64,000 bases of DNA from Streptomyces adelaidensis (lineage in GTDB: Bacteria; Actinomycetota; Actinomycetes; Streptomycetales; Streptomycetaceae). The translations under genes were made by a program, and so were the position numbers. Positions within the stretch are counted from its first letter, which is position 1. Every line of letters begins with the position of its first letter. The DNA lies in contig NZ_JAEMUX010000045.1 of NCBI RefSeq assembly GCF_016598475.1, forward strand, positions 1 to 64,000, given 5' to 3'. Shown here one piece after another: positions 24,419 through 34,816 of the stretch. The notes beneath the pieces were generated by a model, which searched no databases, had not been told where the DNA came from, and saw nothing but the letters and a program-made list of their open reading frames with translations.

Positions 24419-26376
24419 TGGCCCTGCCCTCCCCGAACCTCGACGACCGCCGCTTCCAGCAGTTCGTCGACGACGCCAAGCGCTACATCCAGCAGCGGGC
24501 CCCGGAGTGGACCGACCACAACGTCTCCGACCCCGGCGTCACCCTCGTGGAAACGGTCGCCCACATGGCCGACCAGATCGTCTACCGGCTCAACCGGGTG
24601 CCGGAGAAGAACCATCTGGCGTTCCTGGACCTGGTCGGCATCACCCTGTTCCCGCCCTCGGCGGCCCGTACGGACGTCACGTTCTGGCTGTCCGCGCCGC
24701 AGGAGGAGCCGGTGCCGCTGCCCGTCGGCACCGAGGTCGCCACCGTGCGCACCGAGAGCGAGGAGGCGGTCGTCTTCGCCACCGAGCGCGAACTGAGCGT
24801 CGTGCCCTGCGAGTTGCGGTATCTCGTCGTGCAGCGCAGCGGTGAGCCGGTCGCCGACCTGACCACCGACCTCGCCGAGGGCAAGGACCTGATGTGCTTC
24901 GCCGAGGCCCCCCGGCCCGGCGACTGCATGCTGCTCGGCCTGACCGCCGCCGTGCCGCACTGCGCGGTCGCGCTGGAGCTGGACAGCCGGGTCGACGGCG
25001 TCGGCGTGGACCCGCGGCAGCCGCCGCTGGTCTGGGAGGCGTGGACCGAGGACGGCTGGACCTCCTGCGAGGTCGACCGGGACGGCACGGGCGGCCTGAA
25101 CCGGCCGGGCGCGGTGGTCCTGCACATCCCCGGCGGGCACACCCTGTCACGCACCGGCGGCCAGGAGGCCGGCTGGCTGCGCTGCCGGGTCACCGATCCC
25201 CTCCCCGGCCAGCCCTTCTACACCACCTCGCCGACCGTCCGCGCCGTCGACGCCTTCACCGTCGGCGGCACCACCGCCGTCGTCAACGCCGAGACCGTGT
25301 ACGACGAGGCGCTCGGCGAGTCCACCGGCCTGCCCGGACAGCGGCTGCGCCTCGCCCACTTCCCCGTGGTGGGCGACACCCCGCCCGTCCTCCTGCAGAG
25401 CGCCGAGCACGACGGCTGGACCGGCTGGGACGTCGTCCCGTCGTTCTCCGCGTCCACCTCCTACGACCGGCACATCACCCTCGACGCGGCCACCGGCGAG
25501 ATCGCCTTCGGCCCGGCGGTACGGGAGCCCGACGGCACCCTGCGCCAGTACGGGGCCGTCGCCGCCAAGGGCTCCGTCATCCGCGCCGTCCGCTACCGCA
25601 CCGGCGGCGGCCGGGCCGGCAACGTCGCCCGCGGCGCCATCCGGGTGCTGCGCACCTCGATCCCGTACGTCTCCGAGGTCGTCAACCGCGAGGCCGCGCG
25701 CGGCGGTGTCGACGCCGAGACCGTGGAGGAGGCGAAGGTCCGGGCGCCCATCACCCTGCGCGCCCAGGAACGCGCGGTGACCCTGCGCGACTACGAGGAA
25801 CTCGCCCGCCGCGCGGCCCCCGAGACCGCCCGCATCACCTGCCTTGAGGGCGAGGAGGGCGAGCACGGGGCGTACGCGGTACGGGTACTGGTGGTCCCGC
25901 AGGCCGTCCCGGACCCCGGCGGCCGGCTGCGTTTCGAGCAACTGGTCCCCGGCGACGCCCTGTTGCGCCGCATCACCCGGCACCTGGACGAACGCCGCCT
26001 GATCGGCACCCGGTTGGCCGTGGGCCCGCCCTTCTACCAGGGCGTCACCGTCGTCGCCACGCTGCACGCCTTCCGCGGCACCGACACCGACCGGGTCCGC
26101 CGCCAGGCCCACGACGCGCTCTACCGCCACCTCGACCCGCTGACCGGCGGCGCCGACGGCCGGGGCTGGCCCTTCGGCCGTCCCGTCCAGTCCGGCGAGG
26201 TCTTCGCCGTCCTCCAGCGCGTCCCCGGCGTCGAACTCGTCGACGAGGTCCAGCTCCACCCCGCCGACCCGCTCACCGGCAAACGCGGCGACGCCACCAA
26301 CCGCATCGACCTCTCCCCCCCGTCCCTGGTCTTCTCCTTCGACCACCGGGTCCGCGTGATCGGCGACAAGCCGTGA
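24418..26376 (+). CDS. Baseplate J-like protein (Afp11-like)
   Basis: A 652-residue putative baseplate assembly protein of the gpJ/gp6 class. It starts LDDRRFQQFVDDAKRYIQQR and has the diagnostic WTDHNVSDPGVTLVETVAHM, then a beta-rich centre and the C-terminal baseplate J domain (PITLRAQERAVTLRDYEELA; GVTVVATLHAFRGTD). It forms the wedge ring of the baseplate. The ATG overlaps the gp25 stop (TGATG). Confidence 0.92.
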   Translation: MALPSPNLDDRRFQQFVDDAKRYIQQRAPEWTDHNVSDPGVTLVETVAHMADQIVYRLNRVPEKNHLAFLDLVGITLFPPSAARTDVTFWLSAPQEEPVPLPVGTEVATVRTESEEAVVFATERELSVVPCELRYLVVQRSGEPVADLTTDLAEGKDLMCFAEAPRPGDCMLLGLTAAVPHCAVALELDSRVDGVGVDPRQPPLVWEAWTEDGWTSCEVDRDGTGGLNRPGAVVLHIPGGHTLSRTGGQEAGWLRCRVTDPLPGQPFYTTSPTVRAVDAFTVGGTTAVVNAETVYDEALGESTGLPGQRLRLAHFPVVGDTPPVLLQSAEHDGWTGWDVVPSFSASTSYDRHITLDAATGEIAFGPAVREPDGTLRQYGAVAAKGSVIRAVRYRTGGGRAGNVARGAIRVLRTSIPYVSEVVNREAARGGVDAETVEEAKVRAPITLRAQERAVTLRDYEELARRAAPETARITCLEGEEGEHGAYAVRVLVVPQAVPDPGGRLRFEQLVPGDALLRRITRHLDERRLIGTRLAVGPPFYQGVTVVATLHAFRGTDTDRVRRQAHDALYRHLDPLTGGADGRGWPFGRPVQSGEVFAVLQRVPGVELVDEVQLHPADPLTGKRGDATNRIDLSPPSLVFSFDHRVRVIGDKP

Positions 26377-26445
26377 GCGCCCCGAAGGGGCGCGGGGCTG
26401 TGACATATGCGGCTCCGCCGCGCGGACGCGAGCAACCACGATGGC
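26377..26445 (+). repeat. Dispersed Streptomyces intergenic repeat, copy 1
   Basis: After the baseplate J stop there is a GCGCCCCGAAGGGGCGCGGG hairpin followed by a CGGCTCCGCCGCG hairpin. The same two-hairpin arrangement is seen at 48503-48565. It lies inside a same-direction operon. Confidence 0.8.
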
Positions 26446-26509
26446 GCCGCACCCGCCACACAACGCATCCCCCCGAGCTACTACGCGCGTCACCGAGAGG
26501 CAACCACAC

Positions 26510-27067
26510 ATGAGGGGCTCCATAGACGGCCTGGCCTCCTCCGCCCCCATCGGCCAGATGCTCCCCGCCGTCTTCGCCGACGACGACCTCGCCCAACGCT
26601 TCGTAGGCGGCCTGGACGACGTACTCGCCCCGATCCTCTCCGTCCTCGACTGTCTGGACTCCTACTTCACCCCGTCACTCGCGCCCCTGGACTTCACCCA
26701 GTGGCTCGCCGGCTGGGTAGGCGCCGAGACCGACGGCACCGAGCCGGAGGCCCGGCTGCGCGCCGCGGTCGCCGCCGCCGCGTACCTGCACCGCGTACGC
26801 GGCACCCGGCGCGGCCTGTCGGAGGCGGTACGCCTGGTCTTCGGTGTGACCCCGGAGATCACCGAGAGCGGCGCCGCCGCCTGGGACGCGCGTCCGCTCG
26901 GCCCGGTCCCCGGCGAACAACGCCCCCGGCTGCACGTGACCGTGCGCCTGCCCGACCCCACCCCGGCGGACGAACACCGGCTGGACAGCCTGGTGGCCGC
27001 CGCCCGCCCCGCCCACATGCCCTACACGGTCAAGGTGACCGCCGCCGAAAGGATCCCCGAGAGATGA
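26510..27067 (+). CDS. Phage tail protein I-like baseplate component (Afp12-like)
   Basis: A 185-residue protein of the Tail_P2_I/phage tail protein class (LPAVFADDDLAQRFVGGLDD; LAGWVGAETDG; VRGTRRGLSEAVRLVFGVTP). It works with the gpJ-like protein in the baseplate wedge. The ATG at 26510 has GAGAGG upstream; the frame starting at 26441 runs through the dispersed repeat. The stop overlaps the next gene (ATGA). It is shorter than the long Afp12 proteins, but matches actinobacterial forms. Confidence 0.88.
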   Translation: MRGSIDGLASSAPIGQMLPAVFADDDLAQRFVGGLDDVLAPILSVLDCLDSYFTPSLAPLDFTQWLAGWVGAETDGTEPEARLRAAVAAAAYLHRVRGTRRGLSEAVRLVFGVTPEITESGAAAWDARPLGPVPGEQRPRLHVTVRLPDPTPADEHRLDSLVAAARPAHMPYTVKVTAAERIPER

Positions 27068-28443
27068 CCAGCCAGACCCCCGGCACCGGCCAGGCCCAGA
27101 GCTGCGCCGAATGCGGAACCCGCGGGGAGCCCGGCCAGTCGTTCTGCGACGCCTGCGGCGCGGTACTCGGCTGGTCCGGCGCCCCGGACCGGCCGGCGGC
27201 CGACTCCGCCGCCCGCACGGACGCCGGGCGCGCGCGGACCGAAGCGCCGGACCGTACGGCGGACCCGGCCCCGGCCTCCGCCCACCCGAGGGCGGAGGGC
27301 CGTACGCCTGGCTGGGACGCCTTCGCCCTCCCGGGCTCGGGCACGGGCACGGCCCGCACGGGCCACGACCCGGCCCCGGCGACCCCGGCAGGTGCCACGG
27401 CGGTCCGCACGGACACACCGCCGCCCGCCGCCCCGGAACCGGCCACCCCGGCTCCCCCGGCCTCGCAGGACGCCGAGGCCGACACGACCCCCCTCCCGAC
27501 CCACACCACCCCCTCGCCCTCACCCTCCCCTTCCTCTTCCTCTTCCGAGGCCTCCGACCGGGCGAGGTCCCTCCTGGTACCGGTCGCCGACCCCGAACCC
27601 CGCGCTCCGGCGGAGCCGCCCGTCGCGCCCGTGCTGCCCGGCCGCCCCGATGTGCAGCGACCCCAAGTCCGCGCCCCCGGCCCGGAGTTCGGCACGGAGG
27701 GCGGCATACCGTGCCCGTGGTGTGGCACTCCGACGCGGCCGGACCGGCACTTCTGCGGGCGCTGTGCCATGCCGATGGCCGGCCGCCCTCAGGCCCCGGC
27801 GCGGCTGCCGTGGTGGCGCCGGATGCTGGACTCCCGCAACTCGGCGACCCCGTGGGCGGGCGACCGCCCCCGGCTGCGCCGGGGCTTCGGCCACATCCTG
27901 AACTGGCTGGTCGGCGCCCTCGTACTGGCTCTGATCGTCACCCTCGCCCTGTACGCCGACGACGGCTACCAGGCGACCCGCGACCACTTCGCCAAGCGCG
28001 CCCCGGTCGGCCCGAACAGCTTCAAGGCGTCCCGCTCGTTCCCCGCCCACGGCCCGGGGATGGCCTTCGACAAGCACAACAACACCTGGTGGGGTCCGGG
28101 TGTCACGCAGTCCGGCGAGGGTGAGTGGGTGGAGGCCCGCTTCGAACAGCCGACCCGCCTGCTCGACGTGATCATCACCTCCGGCGTCTCGACCAAGGTG
28201 GACCAGCTCACCCAGTCGGCCCTCCCCCAGCGCATCGAGGCCAGGATCACCGCAGCCGACAGCTCCACCTCCACCAAGATCATCACCCTCGACCAGGCCG
28301 CCGGCGGCCAACGCCGCAAATTCCGCGTGGCCGACGCCGTCGCCGTCCGCTTCACCGTCCGCTCCGCCTACGGCGCCGACGCCAAGAAGCAGATAGCCAT
28401 CGCCGAGATCGAGTTCTTCGGCCGCTCCAACAGCAACAGCTAG
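27064..28443 (+). CDS. Zinc-ribbon, transmembrane and glycan-binding-like eCIS protein
   Basis: A 459-residue protein closing the eCIS operon. A zinc ribbon lies at residues 14-33 (CAECG...CDACG), then a Pro/Ala-rich linker, a second ribbon near 218-237 (CPWCG...CGRCA), one transmembrane helix at about 277-298 (LNWLVGALVLALIVTLALYA), and a C-terminal beta-sandwich that looks like a discoidin or NADase-type glycan-binding domain (WVEARFEQPTRLLDVIITSG; IAIAEIEFFG). Topology would place the ribbons inside and the sandwich outside. This architecture fits the membrane-linking CisA-type protein described for Streptomyces injection systems; that identity is inference. The ATG overlaps the previous stop (ATGA). 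Confidence 0.75.
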   Translation: MTSQTPGTGQAQSCAECGTRGEPGQSFCDACGAVLGWSGAPDRPAADSAARTDAGRARTEAPDRTADPAPASAHPRAEGRTPGWDAFALPGSGTGTARTGHDPAPATPAGATAVRTDTPPPAAPEPATPAPPASQDAEADTTPLPTHTTPSPSPSPSSSSSEASDRARSLLVPVADPEPRAPAEPPVAPVLPGRPDVQRPQVRAPGPEFGTEGGIPCPWCGTPTRPDRHFCGRCAMPMAGRPQAPARLPWWRRMLDSRNSATPWAGDRPRLRRGFGHILNWLVGALVLALIVTLALYADDGYQATRDHFAKRAPVGPNSFKASRSFPAHGPGMAFDKHNNTWWGPGVTQSGEGEWVEARFEQPTRLLDVIITSGVSTKVDQLTQSALPQRIEARITAADSSTSTKIITLDQAAGGQRRKFRVADAVAVRFTVRSAYGADAKKQIAIAEIEFFGRSNSNS

Positions 28444-28492
28444 CAACTCCTTGAACGGGCCCGGCGCATCCGGCCGTCCCTCGTCGTGACGA

Positions 28493-28520
28493 GTGCCCAC
28501 CCCCCTTCTAGGGTGGGCAC
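28493..28520 (+). terminator. Terminator of the eCIS operon
   Basis: A perfect 10-bp stem (arms 28493-28502 and 28511-28520) with an 8-base loop begins 50 bases after the last eCIS gene and ends before the McrB-like gene. Confidence 0.75.
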
Positions 28521-28548
28521 TTCGAACGCGCGAGGGGCGGGTGGGACT

Positions 28549-30725
<2,177 letters not shown>

Positions 30726-30729
<4 letters not shown>

Positions 30730-31949
30730 CCGCCGTGCTCACGCCCCCGCTCCGGCTCCCCGTCGACGAGACCGGGCCCGGCACCGTACGGGACCTGACC
30801 CCGGACCAGGTCGCAGGACTGCTCCGCGCCCCCGCTCTCGTACGCCTGCTCCCGGCCCCCGGCGGCCGCTGGCGCGTCGCCGGCAACCAGAAGGTCGGCG
30901 TCGCCCGCCTGCGCACCCCGACAGGCGACGCGATAGACCTCCTCCTGCGCCCCAAGCTCCCGATCCGCGACCTGCTGTTCCTGCTCTCCTACTCCCCCAC
31001 GGACCCCTGGCACCCCGAGCCGGTGACGGCGGCCACGACCGACGAGCTGCTGCCCGCCCTCGCGGAGCTCCTGGCCCGCACCACACGCCGCACCCTGGAA
31101 TCCGGCGTCCTGCACGGCTACCGCACGGTCGAGGAAGACCTCCCCCTGATCAGGGGCCGCATCCGCACGACGGCCCAACTCCGCCGCGTCGGGCTGCCCC
31201 TCCCGGTGGCCGTCCGCTACGACGACCACACCCCGGACATCGCCGAGAACCGCATCCTCCTCGCGGCCCTCCATCGCGCCACCCACCTGCCGGGCGTCCC
31301 CGCCCCGACCCGCCTGACCCTGCGCCACCTTTCCGACCACCTCCCCGGAGTCCGCCTCCTCCACCCGGGCGCACCCCTGCCCACCTGGACCCCGAGCCGC
31401 CTCAACTCCCGCTACACCCGGGCACTCCAGCTGGCGGAACTGCTGCTGTCCGGCCGGTCGATCCAAGCGGAGGGGGGCACGTCCTTCCCCACGGACGGTT
31501 TCCTGCTGGACATGCCAAAGGTCTTCGAGCGCTTCCTCGCACTGGCACTCGGTGACGCCCTGTCCCGCCACGGCGTCCGCTGCGCGGCCCAGGAGACCCA
31601 TCACCGACTGGACGAGGCGGGCCGGGTCCCCTTCCGGCCGGACCTGGTCCTGTACCGCGCGGGCCGCCCCGTCTCGGTGATCGACGCGAAGTACACCGTC
31701 CTCGGCGCCACGGCCCCACCCGTGGACCACCTCTACCAACTCCTCGGCTACTGCACCGCCCTGGGCCTGCCGAGCGGCCACCTGATCTACGCGGCGACGT
31801 CCGGGGCCACCGCCCCGACGGACCACATCATCCGCGGCTCCGGCATCACGGTCACAGCCCACGCCCTGGACCTGACCCGGCCCCCCGCCGAACTCCTCGC
31901 GAAGATGACCGAACTGGCCCACACGACAACGAGCACACCCCCCACCTGA
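30726..31949 (+). CDS. McrC-like restriction nuclease subunit
   Basis: A 407-residue McrC-family protein. The PD-(D/E)xK core is visible in the C-terminal third: FRPDLVLYRAG with Asp at 306, then VSVIDAKY with Asp 320 and Lys 322. The N-terminal part (NQKVGVARLRTPTGDAIDLL; LLRPKLPIRDLLFLLSYS) is the McrB-binding domain. The GTG start overlaps the McrB stop (GTGA). McrC cuts DNA when stimulated by McrB. Active-site residues look intact, so the system is probably functional. Confidence 0.86.
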
Positions 31950-31974
31950 CCCCCACACCCCTCGGAGCCCCCCC

Positions 31975-32529
31975 CTGCTGCGCGGCATAGACGTCAGCTC
32001 CCACCAGCCCTCCGCCTACGCGACCACCGGCCTCTCCTTCGTCTTCATCAAGGCCACCGAGGGCCGCACCTACACCAACCCCAAGCTCACCGCCCAGACC
32101 AGGACGGCCCGCGAGGCCGGCCTGGTCGTCGGCTACTACCACTTCCTCTGGCCGGGCAATCTGACCGCCCAGGCCGAGTACTTCGTCGGCAAGGCCCCGG
32201 AGAAGGCGGGTGACATCCTCGCCGTGGACTGGGAGACCACCGGCGAGGGCACCCACGCGAGCAACGCCGAGAAGGACCGCTTCCTACGCAAGGTGAAGGA
32301 ACTCCGCCCCCGTCACCGGGTGGTCCTCTACTGCAACCGCAACTTCTGGCTGAACCTCGACTCCACGTCCTACGCCGGCGACGGCCTCTGGATCGCCGAC
32401 TACGTCGCCGCCGGCAAGCCCCGCATCAAGGCCAAGTGGCGCTTCCACCAGTACACGGACGACCCGCTCGACAAGAACGTGGCCGGCTTCGCGAGCAAGG
32501 CCGCGCTGCGGGAGTGGGCCGGCGGCTGA
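31975..32529 (+). CDS. GH25 family muramidase, apparent CTG start
   Basis: A 184-residue glycoside hydrolase family 25 protein without a signal peptide. The family N-terminus RGIDVSSHQPSAYATTG, then FVFIKATEGRTYTNPKL, and the catalytic DWETTG (Asp 85, Glu 87) are all present; it ends with KWRFHQYTDD. No ATG, GTG or TTG is in frame between the McrC stop and the GIDVSS motif. CTG at 31975 has GGAG seven bases upstream, so CTG is the likely start (the only later candidate is an internal GTG at 32224 that would remove the first strand and the active site). GH25 enzymes cut peptidoglycan. Without a signal peptide it would need a non-Sec route or lysis to reach the wall. Confidence 0.78.
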   Translation: MLRGIDVSSHQPSAYATTGLSFVFIKATEGRTYTNPKLTAQTRTAREAGLVVGYYHFLWPGNLTAQAEYFVGKAPEKAGDILAVDWETTGEGTHASNAEKDRFLRKVKELRPRHRVVLYCNRNFWLNLDSTSYAGDGLWIADYVAAGKPRIKAKWRFHQYTDDPLDKNVAGFASKAALREWAGG

Positions 32530-32566
32530 CGTGCCGCCCGAGGGAGCCCAGCCGGGAGGTACGCCT

Positions 32567-32671
32567 TAGGGCGCTTCTGATGGATCTCCGTGGGAGAAGG
32601 AGCGGCGTTCGGTGCGTGCTCTCGTCGTGCCGGGCGTCGCGACGCCGCGGAGATCCATCAGAAGCGCCCTA
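32567..32671. mobile_element. 105-bp palindromic MITE-like element
   Basis: Perfect 24-bp inverted terminal repeats (32567-32590 and 32648-32671) flank 57 bp of unique DNA. The element has no coding capacity. A second, incomplete copy sharing the left end and about 50 bp occurs at 37541-37592. The right end contributes the TAG stop of the neighbouring minus-strand gene. Confidence 0.82.
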
Positions 32672-33331
32672 GCCCCGGAACCCCGGCTTGCGCTCCGGCG
32701 ACGCCTCCGACAAGGCCTTCGCCACGGCCTCGACTCCGGCGCGCAGCCCGTAGACAGGCGTGTCCGGCTGCTGGCGCCAGGAGTCGTCCAGGCCGCCCGC
32801 GTCGACCGTGTCGAAGCCGAGTTCGTCGATGAGGGTGCGGATCTTGGACTTGGCCGGCTCGTCGTCGCCGGCGACGGGGAGGGCGAGGCGGTCGGGGGCG
32901 TCGGCGGGACGGGGGCGGTCGAGGATGTCCTGGGCGTAGGTGCCGTTGAAGGCCTTGATGACGGGGTGGCCCAGGTGGCGTTCGGTCCAGCGGCTCTCGG
33001 TGAGGCCCTCGTCCTCGATGGCGGCGATCCGGCCGTCGCGCTGCTGGGGGTAGTAGTTGCCGGTGTCGAGGACGGCGACGCCGTCCGCCGCGCCGTCGAG
33101 GAAGCCGGACGGGAGGTCCGGGACCGCCTTCAGCGGGACCGCGACCACGACGATCTCGGCGCCGCGTGCCGCCTCTTCGACCGGGACGGGCGTCGCGCCC
33201 GTCTCCTCGGCCAGGGCCTTGAGGGTGTGCGGGCCGCTGGAGTTGGCCACCGAGACGTCGTGGCCGAGGGCGGTGAGGCGACGCGTGAGGTTGCCGCCGA
33301 TGTTGCCCGCACCGATGATGCCGATCTTCAT
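32669..33331 (-). CDS. NAD(P)-binding oxidoreductase, F420-dependent reductase-like
   Basis: A 220-residue Rossmann protein (MKIGIIGAGNIGGNLTRRLT, a GxGxxG fold). VVVAVPLKAV and HPVIKAFNGTYAQDI match the NADPH:F420 oxidoreductase-like family. Such proteins move hydride between NADPH and F420 or other small substrates. The ATG at 33331 is the first start before the fold; ribosome site is weak (GGCGGCCTC antisense). The stop codon lies in the terminal repeat of the MITE-like element, so the C-terminus may have been altered by insertion. The true cofactor partner is uncertain. Confidence 0.8.
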   Translation of the reverse strand: MKIGIIGAGNIGGNLTRRLTALGHDVSVANSSGPHTLKALAEETGATPVPVEEAARGAEIVVVAVPLKAVPDLPSGFLDGAADGVAVLDTGNYYPQQRDGRIAAIEDEGLTESRWTERHLGHPVIKAFNGTYAQDILDRPRPADAPDRLALPVAGDDEPAKSKIRTLIDELGFDTVDAGGLDDSWRQQPDTPVYGLRAGVEAVAKALSEASPERKPGFRG

Positions 33332-33356
33332 GAGAGGCCGCCGTCCTTCAGTTTGC

Positions 33357-33390
33357 GGGGTCGGGTTCGGGTTCGGGTTCGGGGTCAGGT
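33357..33390. repeat. GGGTTC hexamer repeat
   Basis: About four tandem GGGTTC units (33363-33386) lie upstream of the NAD(P)-binding gene. The rest of the 33332-33559 gap has the EF-hand terminator and no gene. Confidence 0.8.
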
Positions 33391-33511
33391 TCCAGAAGAG
33401 CTTGCACAGTCAATGCATGTGCATGCATTTGGTGGCGTCAACCCTGGCGTCCCGTCCGCTGTTCCGGTCCCCGGGATTCCGGTCCCCAGGCGTGGCGAAG
33501 CGGCATGGCGA

Positions 33512-33549
33512 AGGGGCGCCCCCTCCGCACTGCACGGTGGGGCGCCCCT
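33512..33549 (-). terminator. Terminator of the EF-hand gene
   Basis: A perfect 11-bp stem (arms 33512-33522 and 33539-33549) lies 10 bases past the EF-hand stop in the direction of transcription. Confidence 0.65.
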
Positions 33550-33559
33550 CGGCCACGGC

Positions 33560-33772
33560 TCACTTGTTCAGGTGGGCCCAGAACTCGTCGAACGACAGAA
33601 GCTTGTCGCCGTCGAGGTCGCGGGCGGAGATCAGGACCTCCGCCACGGACTCGGTGACGTTCCAGTCGCCTTCCTGGGCCAGGGCGGTCTTGAACTCGGC
33701 AGCGGTGATGAACCCGTCACCGTCCGCATCGATCCGCTTGAACTCCTTGCGTGCTACCTCGATGTCCGCCAC
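33560..33772 (-). CDS. Two-EF-hand calcium-binding protein
   Basis: A 70-residue protein made of two EF-hand loops: DADGDGFITAAEF and DLDGDKLLSFDEF. Such short calmodulin-like proteins (calerythrin, CabC type) are common in Streptomyces and buffer or sense calcium. No signal peptide or membrane segment. It sits alone between its terminator and a MerR gene of the same strand. Both loops keep the acidic residues at positions 1, 3, 5 and 12, so both probably bind calcium. Confidence 0.93.
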   Translation of the reverse strand: MADIEVARKEFKRIDADGDGFITAAEFKTALAQEGDWNVTESVAEVLISARDLDGDKLLSFDEFWAHLNK

Positions 33773-33844
33773 CGATCCGCCCCTCCTTGGTGCTCTGCCG
33801 TCTCTCAGGCAGCCCTGCTCACAGTCCTACTGACGCAGGTCAGA

Positions 33845-34759
33845 TTAACCGGCCACGTGAGCCCGGAGTGCGGCGACCACCCACGCGAACTCCTCCGCGT
33901 GCGCGGACAGCGGCTCCACGCCACGCACCAGCGCGGCCAACTCCCGGAAACGGGCCAGCTCGGTGTGCGACGCCGACTCCATACGCTCCAGTACGGCGGC
34001 CCGGTCGGCGTTGCCGACCATTGCGACCAGCACCTCCTCGGCGCGGGGCGACGCGGGGTCGACGCCCTCCCGCAGCGCCTCGCCCGCCAGCCCCACCAGA
34101 CGGCTCATGAACCACAGCGAGGTGCCCGCCAGCACGTGCGGCCCCCGGTCCGCCGCGTTGAACTCGACCGTCTGCCGCATCCGCACCCGGAACCCGGGGT
34201 CCTGGATCAGCTCGGCCAGCTCCACCCAGGCGTCCACCTGCTCGGGTGTGGGGTCCTCGGGCAGATCGCCGAGGCTGAACCGCAGTCGGGTACGGATGTC
34301 GGGGTCCGCGGTGTCGAGGCCGCCGAAGGTCTCCTCCAGGAAGTCGTCGATGATCCGTTTCCGTTCGGCGGCCGACAGGCGCGCCAACTTGTTCATCAGT
34401 GTCGTCTCCTCCGCGGTCGAGCCGCGTCGCGCCACAGTGGACAGCACCGCCCGGGTCACCTTCAGCGCCCTGATCTGCGCGTCCAGCGCGGCCACGTGGG
34501 CGGCCGCGACCTCCGCGACGGTCGTCTCGCCCGCCAGCACCCGGCGTACGTGGTCCAGGCCGAGGCCCAGCTCCCGCAGGGTGCGGATGAGTTCGAGCCG
34601 GGCCATCGACTCGGCGTCGTACAGCCGGTAGCCGCCCGCGCTCCGGGTGACCGGGTGCAGGACACCCTCGTCGGACCAGTAGCGGATGGTGCGGACGGAC
34701 AGGCCGGAGCCCCGGGCGAGCTGCCCGATGGTGAAAAGGCCGGTGCCGTTCTCGATCAT
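33845..34759 (-). CDS. MerR family transcriptional regulator
   Basis: A 304-residue regulator. The N-terminal 75 residues are a MerR winged helix (LFTIGQLARGSGLSVRTIRY; GGYRLYDAESMARLELIRTL). The rest is a helical effector domain of the long MerR type (TipAL-like length), with no cysteine cluster, so a metal sensor is unlikely. The ATG at 34759 has only a weak upstream GGAAGG. It is divergent from the GNAT gene with 57 bases between starts; MerR proteins commonly control such neighbours. Effector unknown. Confidence 0.85.
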   Translation of the reverse strand: MIENGTGLFTIGQLARGSGLSVRTIRYWSDEGVLHPVTRSAGGYRLYDAESMARLELIRTLRELGLGLDHVRRVLAGETTVAEVAAAHVAALDAQIRALKVTRAVLSTVARRGSTAEETTLMNKLARLSAAERKRIIDDFLEETFGGLDTADPDIRTRLRFSLGDLPEDPTPEQVDAWVELAELIQDPGFRVRMRQTVEFNAADRGPHVLAGTSLWFMSRLVGLAGEALREGVDPASPRAEEVLVAMVGNADRAAVLERMESASHTELARFRELAALVRGVEPLSAHAEEFAWVVAALRAHVAG

Positions 34760-34816
34760 GTCTGCGAGTGTGGGCCTTCCAGTGGGTGGAGACTCAAGAA
34801 GCACGGTGGTGGGGAA

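Noticed and set aside
32224..32529. Short gene starting at the internal GTG of the GH25 frame
   Set aside because: It would begin inside the active-site strand; the GH25 fold clearly extends upstream to the CTG at 31975.
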